Below are positions 54,124 to 63,246 of a stretch of 64,000 bases of DNA, piece after piece. Source of the stretch: Burkholderiales bacterium (GTDB lineage: Bacteria > Pseudomonadota > Gammaproteobacteria > Burkholderiales > Casimicrobiaceae); NCBI GenBank assembly GCA_020851235.1, contig JADZDD010000039.1, forward strand, positions 1-64,000, read 5' to 3'. The position numbers were made by a program, and so were the translations under genes. How positions within the stretch are numbered: the stretch's first letter is position 1; each line of letters starts with the position of its first letter. The notes under the pieces are model-generated. The model was not told the DNA's origin. It searched no databases and worked only from the letters and a program-made list of their open reading frames with translations.

Positions 54124-55250
54124 AGCGCGGCACGCGCTCGGCCGTGCATGGGCGGATCGCCTGCGCCGCCGTCTGCGTCGCGCTCACGCTGCCTCTCACG
54201 CTGCCTGCGGCCGCGGTCGAATTCACGCCGCATGGCCGCGTGCATCTCGATTACGGCGCGCACGACGACGACGTCGCACCGATGCACGATGGCTTCCTCC
54301 TGCGACGGGCGCGGCTTGGCTTCGATGCGAAGTTCGATGCCGACTGGTCGGCGGAGATCGCGTACGACTTCGTCGACGCGCACGACGACGGCTTCCATGC
54401 GGGGTTCAAGGACGTCGTGCTGCGCTACGAAGGGTGGAAGGCCGCTGACCTGTCCGTCGGGCAGTTCAAGCTGCCTTTCGGCCTGGAGGCGCTGATGAGT
54501 TCGAACAACTCGAGCTTCGCCGAGCCGGCGTTGCCGACCAATGCCTTCGCCCCGTCGCGACGACTGGGGATCGGAGCGCACGCCACGCGTCCGCGCCATA
54601 CGCTGGCGGCCATGGCCTTTGGCCCGTCGATCGACGGCGACGACACCGGCCTGGGCGTGGCCGCGCGGTTGACTGCGACGCCGATCGCGGCCGACGGGCA
54701 TCGGCTGCATCTGGGCATCGCCGCGGTCGCCGAATGGCCGCACGACCCCGTCAAATTCAGCGCCTGGCCGGAGTCGCGCGTGCCCGACGTCAAGTTCGTC
54801 AAGACCGCAAGCCTCGATCACGTTCGGCGCATCGACCGCATCGGGCTCGAAGCCGCATGGCAGTCCGGCCCTGTCCTCGTGCAGGCGGAGTGGATGCGCG
54901 CTGCGCTCGATCGCAACCAGGGTGATGCCGACGCCGTCCTGACGGGAGGGTACGTCGCCGCCAGCTGGATCGTCACCGGCGAAGCCCGGACCTACCGCAA
55001 CGGCGTGTTCAAGAGCGTTCCGATCGGTCGGCCGGAGGGGACCGTCGAGCTCACCGCGCGCTTCAGTCGTGTGGACCTCGACGATGGCAGCGTGCGTGGC
55101 GGCACCGAGGACAACCTGACCGTGGGGCTCGTCTACTACGCCAATCGGCATCTGCGCCTCATCGCCAACGCGATCAAGGTGAACAGTGCGCGCCGCGGCA
55201 AGACGGATGATCCGAACCTTCTCGTCATTCGGATGCAGCTTGCCTTCTAG
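54120..55250 (+). CDS. Phosphate-selective porin O/P-like outer-membrane protein
   Basis: After a signal peptide (AAVCVALTLPLTLPAAA), the protein has the OprO/OprP pattern: FTPHGRVHLDYGAH, LRRARLGFDAKFDADW, VGQFKLPFGLEALMSS and a C-terminal strand ending in Phe (VIRMQLAF), the BAM signal. It should admit phosphate or pyrophosphate/polyphosphate across the outer membrane. It is the last gene of the phosphate operon. Confidence 0.9.
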   Translation: MKRGTRSAVHGRIACAAVCVALTLPLTLPAAAVEFTPHGRVHLDYGAHDDDVAPMHDGFLLRRARLGFDAKFDADWSAEIAYDFVDAHDDGFHAGFKDVVLRYEGWKAADLSVGQFKLPFGLEALMSSNNSSFAEPALPTNAFAPSRRLGIGAHATRPRHTLAAMAFGPSIDGDDTGLGVAARLTATPIAADGHRLHLGIAAVAEWPHDPVKFSAWPESRVPDVKFVKTASLDHVRRIDRIGLEAAWQSGPVLVQAEWMRAALDRNQGDADAVLTGGYVAASWIVTGEARTYRNGVFKSVPIGRPEGTVELTARFSRVDLDDGSVRGGTEDNLTVGLVYYANRHLRLIANAIKVNSARRGKTDDPNLLVIRMQLAF

Positions 55251-55405
55251 CACTGCGCATCGGTGCCGTCCCGACGCGGGCGGGGACTCCCGGCAACGCG
55301 TCCGCGCGCCGAGGCGGCGCGGCCTGCTAGGATTCGTCGTGCGAGCCGCGACGGCGAGCACGGCCGGGCGCCGTGCCGACGCCGGCGCGCCTGGGCTGCC
55401 CCGCG

Positions 55406-56035
55406 ATGAACGCCGACGAACCTTCCGCAGCGCGAAACCCGTCGGGTGCGACGGCGGTGGGCACCGCACCGGCGTCGCCGGCATCGGACGCTGCCCTGGT
55501 GCAGGCGTGCCGCGACGGCGAGGCGCGGGCCTGGGAGCGACTCGTGCTGCGCTTCGAGCGCCTGATCTACACCGTCCCGCGGCGTGCCGGGCTCGGATCC
55601 GACGACGCGGCCGACGTGTTCCAGACCGTGTTCATGCGCCTGCACCAGCAACTGCACGCGCTGACCCAACCGGAACGCGTGCAGGCCTGGCTCGTGACGA
55701 CGGCGCGACGCGAGACCTTGCACCTGTTGCGCCAGCGCAAGCGCACGACGTCACTGGACGGTGCCGACGGCGATCGCGAGGCGTTCGAACCGATCGATCC
55801 CGACCCCCTGCCCGAGGAACTCCTCGAGACGCTGCAACTGCAGCATCGGGTGCGGACCGCGCTGCCACAACTGGGCGAGCCCTGCCGCAGCCTCCTCGAG
55901 ACGCTCTACGGCCAGGACGAGGCACCGTCGTACGCCGCGGTGGCCGCGCAGCTCGGCATGGCGATCGGGAGCATCGGCCCCACGCGTGCGCGCTGCCTTG
56001 CGCGGCTGCGTGCGCTGCTCGAAGCCTCGCCATGA
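55406..56035 (+). CDS. ECF-type RNA polymerase sigma factor
   Basis: Region 2 is LVQACRDGEARAWERLVLRF and AADVFQTVFMRLHQQL with ERVQAWLVTTARRETLHLLR; region 4 is LPQLGEPCRSLLETLY, YAAVAAQLGMAIGSIGPTRA and CLARLRALL, as in ECF sigma factors. No anti-sigma factor with a zinc motif follows. It begins a four-gene same-strand locus with a CHAT protease and a subtilase, and probably drives it. A GTG at 55373 is an alternative start. Confidence 0.9.
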   Translation: MNADEPSAARNPSGATAVGTAPASPASDAALVQACRDGEARAWERLVLRFERLIYTVPRRAGLGSDDAADVFQTVFMRLHQQLHALTQPERVQAWLVTTARRETLHLLRQRKRTTSLDGADGDREAFEPIDPDPLPEELLETLQLQHRVRTALPQLGEPCRSLLETLYGQDEAPSYAAVAAQLGMAIGSIGPTRARCLARLRALLEASP

Positions 56036-56111
56036 GACGAGCGCGCGTATCTACACCCGGCCTCGCGCCTCTGTGGTTGCGATTGCCATCGTGCCCGACG
56101 AGGACCCGACC

Positions 56112-56621
56112 ATGACCGACCCGCGCAGCGCACTGCCGGAACACGCGCTCGGTGAGCTCTTGCGTCAAGCCGCACGCGACGAGGCGCCGCCGGCTGCTGT
56201 GCGCGCTCGCGCGATCGCCCTCGATGCGCGCTCCACGCGCCTCGGCCAGCAGGCTGCCGGACTGCTGCGCCGCCTCATTGCGGTCGCGCTACCCGATGCC
56301 GCCGCACGCTCGCCGTTCGTGCCCGCGCTGGGTGTGCGCGGCGGGCCGGGTGCGGGGCGGCAGTGGCTCTACCACGCTCCGGATTGCGAGATCGATGTCC
56401 GGGTGGTGGCACGCGCCAACGAGCGCTGGAGCGTCGTCGGGCAACTCTTCGGTGAACTCGCCGCCGTGCGCGTCGTGCTCGAGGGCGCGGGCAGCGCACG
56501 CAGCGCCGAGATCGACGCCACGCGCGAGTTCGTGTTCCTCGACGTCCCCTCCGGGGCCTACAGCCTCGCGGTGCAGGCCGGTGACGTCGAAGTGGTCGTG
56601 CCGCACATCGAGGTCGGATAG
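56112..56621 (+). CDS. Unknown protein between the sigma factor and CHAT genes
   Basis: The 169-residue product opens with a helix (SALPEHALGELLRQAARDEA) and then turns beta-rich, with WSVVGQLFGELAAVRVVLEG, FVFLDVPSGAYSLAVQAGDV and VVPHIEVG, resembling a carboxypeptidase-regulatory/CnaB-like sandwich. No membrane segment or zinc motif is seen, so it is not a typical anti-sigma factor. The N-terminal helix and its place suggest a regulator or substrate of the locus; that is inference. Confidence 0.7.
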   Translation: MTDPRSALPEHALGELLRQAARDEAPPAAVRARAIALDARSTRLGQQAAGLLRRLIAVALPDAAARSPFVPALGVRGGPGAGRQWLYHAPDCEIDVRVVARANERWSVVGQLFGELAAVRVVLEGAGSARSAEIDATREFVFLDVPSGAYSLAVQAGDVEVVVPHIEVG

Positions 56622-56633
56622 GGCCCACGCCCG

Positions 56634-59471
56634 ATGCCTGAACCGCACGCGGCCCGTGCGTCCGACACGCGTGCCGACGCGCACGCCGCCGCGTTGATGG
56701 CGACACGGCCCGGTGCCGACGCCACCTCGTGGCAACGCGCCGGCGACGTGCCGGCAGCCGAGCTTGCCTGGGCCCTGAAGCGCGCCTGCGACGCGGCCTG
56801 GACCACCGACCCGCCTCGGACCCGGCGCGCAGCCGAACTGCTCGCCGCGCTCGCGGCGCGGGAGCCGGACGCCGTGGTGAGCGCGCTGGCCGCGTGGGTG
56901 CGCGGCATCGGCTGCCTGTCGCAGGGACACATGGACGCCGCGCTGCACGCGCTCGACGAGGCGAGTGCGGCCTTCGCGGCACTGGGTCGCCGGCACGAAA
57001 TGGCGCAGACGCAGGTGGGCCGGCTGATGGCGCTGTCGATGCTGGGCCGCCACGACGAGGCGATCGCGTGCGGCGCCACCGCCCGCGCCGAGCTCGACGC
57101 CGCCGGCGACACGCTTGCCGCCGGCAAGGTCGAACTCAATCTGGGCAACCTCGCCGCACGGCGCGATCAGGCCGATCGCGCGACGCGCCATTTCAACGAG
57201 GCGCGACGACGTTTCGTCGCCGCCGACGAACCCGAACTCGAGATCATGGCGATGTTCGGCCTCGCCGAGGTCCATGCACAACGACACGAGTTCGAACGTG
57301 CCGTCGCCTTGTACGAGGATGCGCGCACGGCCGCGCAGCGCGGCGGCTTTGCACTCATGATCGCGTCGATCGACGGCGATCTGGGCGCACTCGAAATGCG
57401 TCGCGGCCGCTACGACCACGCGCTGCGCCACCTCGAGCGCTCCCGCCGCGGTTACGCCGAGCTCGACGTGCCGCACTATCTCGCCGTCGCCGAAGAGACG
57501 CTGGCCGACGCCTATCTCGAACTCAATCTGTTGCCGGAGGCGCTTGCACTCTACGAGCGCTCGCTTGCCACCTACACCGCCGCCGGCCTCGTCACCGATC
57601 GGGCCTGGGCGCTCGCGCAGCGTGGTCGCGCGCTGACGCTGCTTCGTCGCGACGACACCGCGCTCGACTCCCTCGACGCTGCCGACGAGATCTTCGCGGC
57701 CGATGGCAATGCAACCGGCGAGGCACTCGTCGCGGTGTGGAAGGCCGAGCTTCTGCTGCGGCAGGGACGCTGGCTTGCCGCGGCGCAACGGGCCCGCGAC
57801 GCCGACGCCACACTCACCGCCACGCACCGCCGCAGCTGGCAATTGCACGCACGCGGCCTGCTCGCCCAGGCGCTGCGCGGTGCGGGTGACCACGCGCAGG
57901 CCGAAGCGGTCGCCACGGCCGCCGCGCAAGATGCCGATACGTTGCTGCTCGCCCCCGCACAGCGCCGCTTGCGCCTGTTGCTGGGGCTCCTCGCCCGTGA
58001 CCGCGGCGACGTGGCGGCCGCGCGGCGCTGCTTCGAGGCCGTGATCGAATCGATCGAGTCGCAGCGGGGCACGTTGCCGAGCGAAGAGTTCCGCGCCGCG
58101 TTCCTCGGCGACAACCTCGTCGCGTATCGCGAGCTCGTGCGCATCGGTGTCGAGGACGCCGACGCCGCGCTGACCCTGCAGTGGATCGAGCGCGCGCGAG
58201 CACGCTCACTCACCGACTCCATCGCCGCGAACCGTGACGACGACGAAGAGGCCGATGCGGGTGCGCTCGCGCTCAGGCACCTGCGCCGCCGCCTCGATCA
58301 CTGCTGGCGCATGCTCGCACGGCCGCGCAACGCCGAAGGCGACGACGCGGATCGCCTCCTCGACGAGGCCCACCGCCTCGAGAGCGAGTTGCTCGAAGCC
58401 GGCCGGCGCCGGGCACTCGAGCGCACCGTCACGGACCGCACGCGGATCGGGACGCGGCTCGACGTCGCGGCGCTGCACGAGGCGCTCGCACAGGACACGG
58501 CGCTCGTCGAGTACTTCACGGTCGACGATGCGCTCCACGCCTGCGTCGTCGCCGGTGGCACGGTGCGCAACGTGCCGCTGCCCGCCCGCCTGCCGCAGGT
58601 GCAGGCGATGCTCGAACAATTGCGCTTCCAGACCGACACGCTGCGGCACGGCACGCAGCGCCTCGCGCATCGCATGCCCGAGCTGCGACGGCGGGCCCTG
58701 TTCCATCTCGGGCGGCTGCATGCCGCGGTGTGGGCGCCGCTCACCCCGCTGCTGGGTGAGCGGCGCGTCGTCGTGGTCCCGCACGGTGTGCTGCACTACC
58801 TGCCGTTTGCCGCGCTGCACGACGGCGCCCGCTTCGAGATCGAGCACCGCGAGCTGTGCCGCGCGCCGAGCGCCGCGGTCCTGCTGCACTGCCTGCGGCG
58901 CGCGGATGTCCGCTACGACAGCGCGCTCGTCCTGGGTTACGCGGGAACGCAGCTGCCGCACGTGCGCGCCGAGCTCAAGGCGGTCGCAGGGCGCTTCGCG
59001 CACGCGCAGCTCATGCAGGGCGCAGCGGCGAGCACGCATGCCCTGCGCGCCGCGGGAGCGAGCGACGTGCTGCACATCGCCTGTCACGCGCATTTTCGCC
59101 ACGACAGCCCGCGGTTCTCGGCGCTGCATCTGGCCGACGGCGCGTTCACCGTCCGCGACGCGGCGCGGCTCGAGCTGCACTGCGCCCTGGTGACGTTGAG
59201 CGCGTGCGAGACCGGCGTGAGCGCGGTGATGCCCGGCGATGAGCTCATCGGCCTCACCCACGCCTTCATCTGTGCCGGCGCCGCACGCGTACTCGCGAGC
59301 CTCTGGACCGTGCAAGACGACGCCACCGCGTCGTTCATGGAAGGCTTCTACGACCGGCTGTGTGCGGGGGTGCGGCCCGGACGCGCGCTGCGCGAAGCCC
59401 AGCAGGACGCGTTGCGCTCGCACGCGCACCCGTACCTGTGGGCGGCGTTCGCGCTGCACGGCGGCTGGTAG
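56634..59471 (+). CDS. TPR-CHAT caspase-like protease
   Basis: Residues about 30-490 are tetratricopeptide-like helical repeats (for example ALYEDARTAAQRGGFALMIA, HLERSRRGYAELDVPHYLA). The C-terminal third is a CHAT domain with the catalytic dyad His818 (LHIACHAHF) and Cys858 (LSACETG), plus VLASLWTVQDDATA and AQQDALRSHAHPYLWAAF. CHAT proteases include separase-like and Craspase-type enzymes activated by partner proteins through the TPRs. At 945 residues it resembles large stand-alone CHAT proteins. It follows the unknown 169-residue gene by 12 bp and precedes the subtilase. Its substrate is unknown. Confidence 0.92.
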   Translation: MPEPHAARASDTRADAHAAALMATRPGADATSWQRAGDVPAAELAWALKRACDAAWTTDPPRTRRAAELLAALAAREPDAVVSALAAWVRGIGCLSQGHMDAALHALDEASAAFAALGRRHEMAQTQVGRLMALSMLGRHDEAIACGATARAELDAAGDTLAAGKVELNLGNLAARRDQADRATRHFNEARRRFVAADEPELEIMAMFGLAEVHAQRHEFERAVALYEDARTAAQRGGFALMIASIDGDLGALEMRRGRYDHALRHLERSRRGYAELDVPHYLAVAEETLADAYLELNLLPEALALYERSLATYTAAGLVTDRAWALAQRGRALTLLRRDDTALDSLDAADEIFAADGNATGEALVAVWKAELLLRQGRWLAAAQRARDADATLTATHRRSWQLHARGLLAQALRGAGDHAQAEAVATAAAQDADTLLLAPAQRRLRLLLGLLARDRGDVAAARRCFEAVIESIESQRGTLPSEEFRAAFLGDNLVAYRELVRIGVEDADAALTLQWIERARARSLTDSIAANRDDDEEADAGALALRHLRRRLDHCWRMLARPRNAEGDDADRLLDEAHRLESELLEAGRRRALERTVTDRTRIGTRLDVAALHEALAQDTALVEYFTVDDALHACVVAGGTVRNVPLPARLPQVQAMLEQLRFQTDTLRHGTQRLAHRMPELRRRALFHLGRLHAAVWAPLTPLLGERRVVVVPHGVLHYLPFAALHDGARFEIEHRELCRAPSAAVLLHCLRRADVRYDSALVLGYAGTQLPHVRAELKAVAGRFAHAQLMQGAAASTHALRAAGASDVLHIACHAHFRHDSPRFSALHLADGAFTVRDAARLELHCALVTLSACETGVSAVMPGDELIGLTHAFICAGAARVLASLWTVQDDATASFMEGFYDRLCAGVRPGRALREAQQDALRSHAHPYLWAAFALHGGW

Positions 59472-59583
59472 CTGGACGCGCGCGGACACTGCGCTAGACT
59501 CGCCCTGAGCGCCACCAGGCGCGGCCCCTGTATCAGCACAGCGGGTGGTCGCTCTGTGGGAAAACACCGACGTCCCGAATCCG

Positions 59584-60957
59584 ATGCCACTCGCCTCGAT
59601 CATGCTCGAAATCCGATCCTGCTTCGCCGGCGCGGCCGTGTGCGCCTTGCTCGCCGGATGCGGCGGCGGCTCCGATGTCGATGGCACCACGTCCGCTGTC
59701 GATGTCCATGCCCCCGTCGCTGCGGTCACGCCGCGCTCCGGCGCGGAACCCATCGCTACGCCCAGCGCCGAACCCGACGAGGTGATCGTCAAGCTGTTTC
59801 GGACCGAGGACCTCGCGGCCATCCTCGGCGACTACGGCCTCACGCTGCTCGATCGCTTCGGATCGCGCCCGATCTACCGTCTTCTGGCGGCATCCGGCAC
59901 CGACACCGAAGACCTCGCCGAGGAGCTCGCCTCCGATCCGCGCGTGCAGTACGCGCAGGAGAACCTGATCGCCGAGACACCCGAGGGGCGACGCCGCCAC
60001 GTCTGGGCGATTGGCGGCAACGCCGGCGTCTACGCCGCGCAATGGGCCACCCGCGCGCTGCGCCTGGGTGAGGCGCACGCGGTGAGCACCGGGCGCGGCG
60101 TCACGGTCGCCGTGCTCGACAGCGGCGTGGATGCGGCGCACCCGGCGCTCGCCGGACGCCTCGTCGCCGGCTTCGATTTCGTCGACTTCGACGATGATCC
60201 GAGCGAAGTCGGAATGTTGGGTGATGCCGGCTTCGGCCACGGCACGCACGTCGCGAGCCTCGTCGCGCAGGTCGCACCCGACGCGCGCATCATGCCGATC
60301 CGCGTCCTCGATCGCCACGGCATGGGCAACGTCTGGGTCCTCGCCGAGGCCCTGCTGCACGCGGTCGATCCCGATGGCGTCCCCGCCACCGACGATGGGG
60401 CGAAGGTGATCAGCCTTAGCCTCGGCACCCTGCACAAGACCGAGTTGCTCGAGGACGTGATCGACCTCGTCGACTGCGAGGACGATGCCGACGTGGACGT
60501 GGACGATGCGCAGGACGAGGATGACGCCGTGCGTTGTGCCGTTGGCGGGGCTGCCGTCGTGGTGAGCGCTGCCGGCAACTCCGGTGACGAGACGCTGCAT
60601 TACCCCGCGGCGGAAGAACTCGACGCCGCGCTGGCCGTGGCCGCGAGCACCGAAGCCGGTACACTCGCCCAGTACAGCACGCGTGGTCCCTGGGTGCAAC
60701 TCGCCGCTCCCGGCGACCGGATCGTGGGTGCGGTCCCTGGCGGGCAATGGGCAGTATGGAGCGGCACGTCGATGGCCACGCCGATGGTCGCCGGCGCCGC
60801 GGCGCTGCTGCGCGCCGCCCACCCGACGTGGCAGCCAAGCGAAGTCACGCATCGGCTCATCGCCGACGCCGCGCCATTGTGCGACACCGCGTTGCGGCAG
60901 GTCGACCCGGCGAGGACGTTGACTGGAACGAGCGCGCCGCGCGCGACGTGCGGCTAG
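59584..60957 (+). CDS. S8 (subtilisin-family) serine protease, probable lipoprotein
   Basis: A lipobox ([10 protein letters not shown]) suggests lipidation and export. An inhibitor-like propeptide ([20 protein letters not shown] to YAQENLIAE) precedes the catalytic domain with Asp179 (VAVLDSGVD), His222 (GHGTHVAS) and Ser396 (GTSMATPM). Between them, about residues 297-319 form a strongly acidic insert flanked by cysteines ([19 protein letters not shown]), perhaps a calcium or regulatory loop. The start may be further up (59545) or down (59602). It completes the sigma-CHAT locus. Its stop overlaps that of the convergent integrase (CTAG). Confidence 0.9.
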   Translation: MPLASIMLEIRSCFAGAAVCALLAGCGGGSDVDGTTSAVDVHAPVAAVTPRSGAEPIATPSAEPDEVIVKLFRTEDLAAILGDYGLTLLDRFGSRPIYRLLAASGTDTEDLAEELASDPRVQYAQENLIAETPEGRRRHVWAIGGNAGVYAAQWATRALRLGEAHAVSTGRGVTVAVLDSGVDAAHPALAGRLVAGFDFVDFDDDPSEVGMLGDAGFGHGTHVASLVAQVAPDARIMPIRVLDRHGMGNVWVLAEALLHAVDPDGVPATDDGAKVISLSLGTLHKTELLEDVIDLVDCEDDADVDVDDAQDEDDAVRCAVGGAAVVVSAAGNSGDETLHYPAAEELDAALAVAASTEAGTLAQYSTRGPWVQLAAPGDRIVGAVPGGQWAVWSGTSMATPMVAGAAALLRAAHPTWQPSEVTHRLIADAAPLCDTALRQVDPARTLTGTSAPRATCG

Positions 60958-61781
60958 CGCGCGTCGATCGGACTCACGACGCCGCGACCGCCGCGATTCA
61001 GGACGTGGGTGTAGATCATCGTCGTGCTGACGTCCGAGTGACCGAGGAGTTCCTGCACGGTGCGGATGTCGTAGCCGGCTTCGAGCAGGTGCGTCGCAAA
61101 TGAATGGCGCAGCGTGTGCGGCGTTGCAGGCTTCGCGACGCCCGCGCCGCGCACCGCGTTCTTCATCGCGCGCTGGAATGCCTGCTCCGACAGGTGGTGC
61201 CGTCGCTCGACGCCATCGCGCACGAGGATCTCCCGGCGGGAGAATTCGACGTCCTTCACGCGGAGCCGCATCGCCTCCAGGATGCGCAACCCCGTGCCGT
61301 AGAGCAACGATCCGATCAACCGATGCACGCCGTGAAGGCGCGCGAGCACGCGCGAGACCTCGTCGCGGGTGAGCACGACCGGGAGGCGCGCAGGCGTCCT
61401 GGCGCGCTCGACATGGTCGAGCCAGGGAAGCTCGACGCCGAGCACCTCCTTGTAGAGGAACAGGATCGCGCTCTTCGCCTGGTTCTGCGTCGACGCGGCC
61501 ACACGCCCCTCGACCGCCAGCGACGTCAGGAAGGCCTCGACCTCACCGGCGCCGAGTCCGGACGGATGGCGCTTGCCGTGGAACACGACGAAGCGCCGGA
61601 CCCAGTCGCAGTACGCCTGCTCGGTGCGAAGGCTGTAGTGCTTGACCCGGATCCGTTGGCGGACACGATCGAGCAGCAGAACCGGCGGCTTCGCCTCCAC
61701 GGAACCCGGCCTTTCGGCCCCCCATTCGCAATGCAGTCCCGTGATTCTCGGGAACTTTGCGCACCGTCTCCCATCGTCCAT
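60954..61781 (-). CDS. intI: Integron integrase (IntI) with internal deletion
   Basis: The N-terminal domain ([39 protein letters not shown]) and the catalytic half ([55 protein letters not shown]) match integron integrases very closely. Arg, His-x-x-Arg, His and Tyr are kept. However, ILVRDG joins directly to [15 protein letters not shown]: about 75 residues present in IntI1, including the catalytic Lys of the beta hairpin and the integron-specific extra helix, are missing in frame. It is therefore probably inactive. The start may be the GTG at 61700. Cassettes lie on its 5' side, as in integrons. Confidence 0.9.
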   Translation of the reverse strand: MDDGRRCAKFPRITGLHCEWGAERPGSVEAKPPVLLLDRVRQRIRVKHYSLRTEQAYCDWVRRFVVFHGKRHPSGLGAGEVEAFLTSLAVEGRVAASTQNQAKSAILFLYKEVLGVELPWLDHVERARTPARLPVVLTRDEVSRVLARLHGVHRLIGSLLYGTGLRILEAMRLRVKDVEFSRREILVRDGVERRHHLSEQAFQRAMKNAVRGAGVAKPATPHTLRHSFATHLLEAGYDIRTVQELLGHSDVSTTMIYTHVLNRGGRGVVSPIDAR

Positions 61782-61853
61782 TCGGGCGAGCGGAGGCGGC
61801 CATCACGGCCGAAACGCGGCGTGGCAAGATGGCGGATTCGCGTCATACTTCAC

Positions 61854-61860
61854 GTTCGGC
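61854..61860. other. attI crossover site (GTTCGGC)
   Basis: This 7-base core, between intI and the first cassette, is the exact complement of the R'' box (GCCGAAC) of the first cassette's attC. Recombination occurs after the G, so the first cassette begins at 61855. The attI binding region should lie between here and intI. Confidence 0.75.
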
Positions 61861-63210
61861 GTCAGAATCACATTTCTGTCCGCGAAAGGCTCGTAGCAAT
61901 GTTTGGTGCCAGGATGAAGCCAGAAGAAGTGTTCACGCCTCGTTCGGCTGAGGTGAATCTTGAGATGTACGTGGCGCGCCCGGAGTTAGAGCAGGCACTT
62001 CATAACGCACTACGCGGGAATCTTCACATGTTGATTCACGGCGAGAGCGGAACAGGGAAGTCTTGGCTCTACAAGAAGACGTTCAACGATCTGTCCGCCA
62101 CGTACCTGGTCGCAAACCTCGCCAATGCCTCCCGTCTAGGAAACATTACCGCCGAGCTCAAGAACCTCGTCGACAGACAAGGTCGTGCGACGAAGATGGG
62201 GTATGAAGAAGAAAAGTCAGCCGAAGCGTCCGCCGGTTTCGCATCTGGGTCATTGAGTCACAAGGGTGGCTATGAGATCGGGCAAAAGGAGCCTTTCGAA
62301 CGAGCGCTGGAAGTTCTGAGGGCAAAGGCTGGCAAGAATCCGGCGGTGTTGGTCTTTGACAATCTTGAAGCTGCGTTCAACGACGCCATGCTCAAGGAAC
62401 TGGCCGATCTGTTGATCCTCTGTGATGACGAGCGCTACGCCGCGTACAAGGTCAAGATTTTGATCGTCGGCGTTCCTGGCGGAGTAAAGGAGTATTACTA
62501 CAAGACTCCGCACCACGCCACTGTTGCCAATCGGATATACGAGCTACCGGAGGTTTCGCGTCTCCAAAGAGCTGAGTGCGAGGCACTTGTTCGCAAGGGG
62601 TTCGAATCGAAGCTGGGATACAAGGTCGATTCGCTGCCTGAGTTGCAGAAGCACGTCAGCTGGATATCAGATCGGATTCCGCAGACCGTCCACGAGTATT
62701 GTCTGGAGCTCGCATTCGTCTGTGAGGCAGGTCGCCATGTTGACGATCCCTCCATTTCTTCGGCCGATGAGGCGTGGCTGTCGAAGTCGCAGTACCATGC
62801 ATACTCGGTCGTGGAGTCGCACATGAACGAGCGAGACACGAAAGCCGGTCGCCGGAATCAGACGCTTTACGCGCTTTCTCTGTGTGAGGGAGAGCAGTTC
62901 AAGTCAGCCGAGATCGAAGCTCTTCTCCGAAAAGAGTTTCCTACCTCCACATACGAGACAACGCTGAATCCAGCCCAAATTCTTGCTGCGCTCTCGACTG
63001 GTGATCGACCGATAGTCAAACGCTCGCCCAAGGGGGATGCTTTCACCTTTGCTGACCCAAGGTACCGAATGGTTCTTCGAGCGATGCTATCGAAGACGAG
63101 CGACGAGAGAGTAGATCGGAAGCCAATATCCAGCCAGGACTGACGCCGAACCATTCCATCGAGCGGACAGTCAACCGGCTACGCCGGTCGCCTGCCGCTC
63201 ATGTCAAACG
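61855..63210 (+). mobile_element. Integron gene cassette 1
   Basis: The 1,356-bp unit contains one gene (61899-63143) and ends in an attC. Its leading core and its R'' are complementary, as expected for one excisable circle. Base composition is clearly lower in GC than the flanking chromosome. Confidence 0.85.
61899..63143 (+). CDS. P-loop ATPase of unknown function (cassette cargo)
   Basis: The 414-residue protein has a Walker A (HGESGTGKSWLYKK, about residue 50), a Walker B-like AVLVFDNLEAAF (about 150) and a sensor-like region LKILIVGVPGGVKEYY. The helical remainder lacks a recognisable effector domain. It resembles AAA+/STAND-type ATPases of the ORC/Cdc6-like ATP-binding group found in defence and mobile-element genes, but no closer family is recognised. 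The start ATG follows GAAAGG. It fills cassette 1, has lower GC than the chromosome, and its stop lies 1 bp before the attC. Confidence 0.75.
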   Translation: MFGARMKPEEVFTPRSAEVNLEMYVARPELEQALHNALRGNLHMLIHGESGTGKSWLYKKTFNDLSATYLVANLANASRLGNITAELKNLVDRQGRATKMGYEEEKSAEASAGFASGSLSHKGGYEIGQKEPFERALEVLRAKAGKNPAVLVFDNLEAAFNDAMLKELADLLILCDDERYAAYKVKILIVGVPGGVKEYYYKTPHHATVANRIYELPEVSRLQRAECEALVRKGFESKLGYKVDSLPELQKHVSWISDRIPQTVHEYCLELAFVCEAGRHVDDPSISSADEAWLSKSQYHAYSVVESHMNERDTKAGRRNQTLYALSLCEGEQFKSAEIEALLRKEFPTSTYETTLNPAQILAALSTGDRPIVKRSPKGDAFTFADPRYRMVLRAMLSKTSDERVDRKPISSQD

Positions 63211-63216
63211 TTAGCC
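63145..63216. other. attC site of cassette 1
   Basis: R'' GCCGAAC (63145-63151) starts it and R' GTTAGCC (63210-63216) ends it. Inside, GAGCGGACAG (63161-63170) pairs with CTGCCGCTC (63192-63200), leaving one unpaired A, the extrahelical base expected in L''. The 72-bp size is typical. Confidence 0.88.
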
Positions 63217-63246
63217 TTCATCGACCAACTACAACGGAGCATCGGC

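Noticed and set aside
56112..56621. Anti-sigma factor for the adjacent ECF sigma factor
   Set aside because: No membrane segment and no HxxxCxxC zinc motif; position alone is not enough, so the gene is left as unknown.
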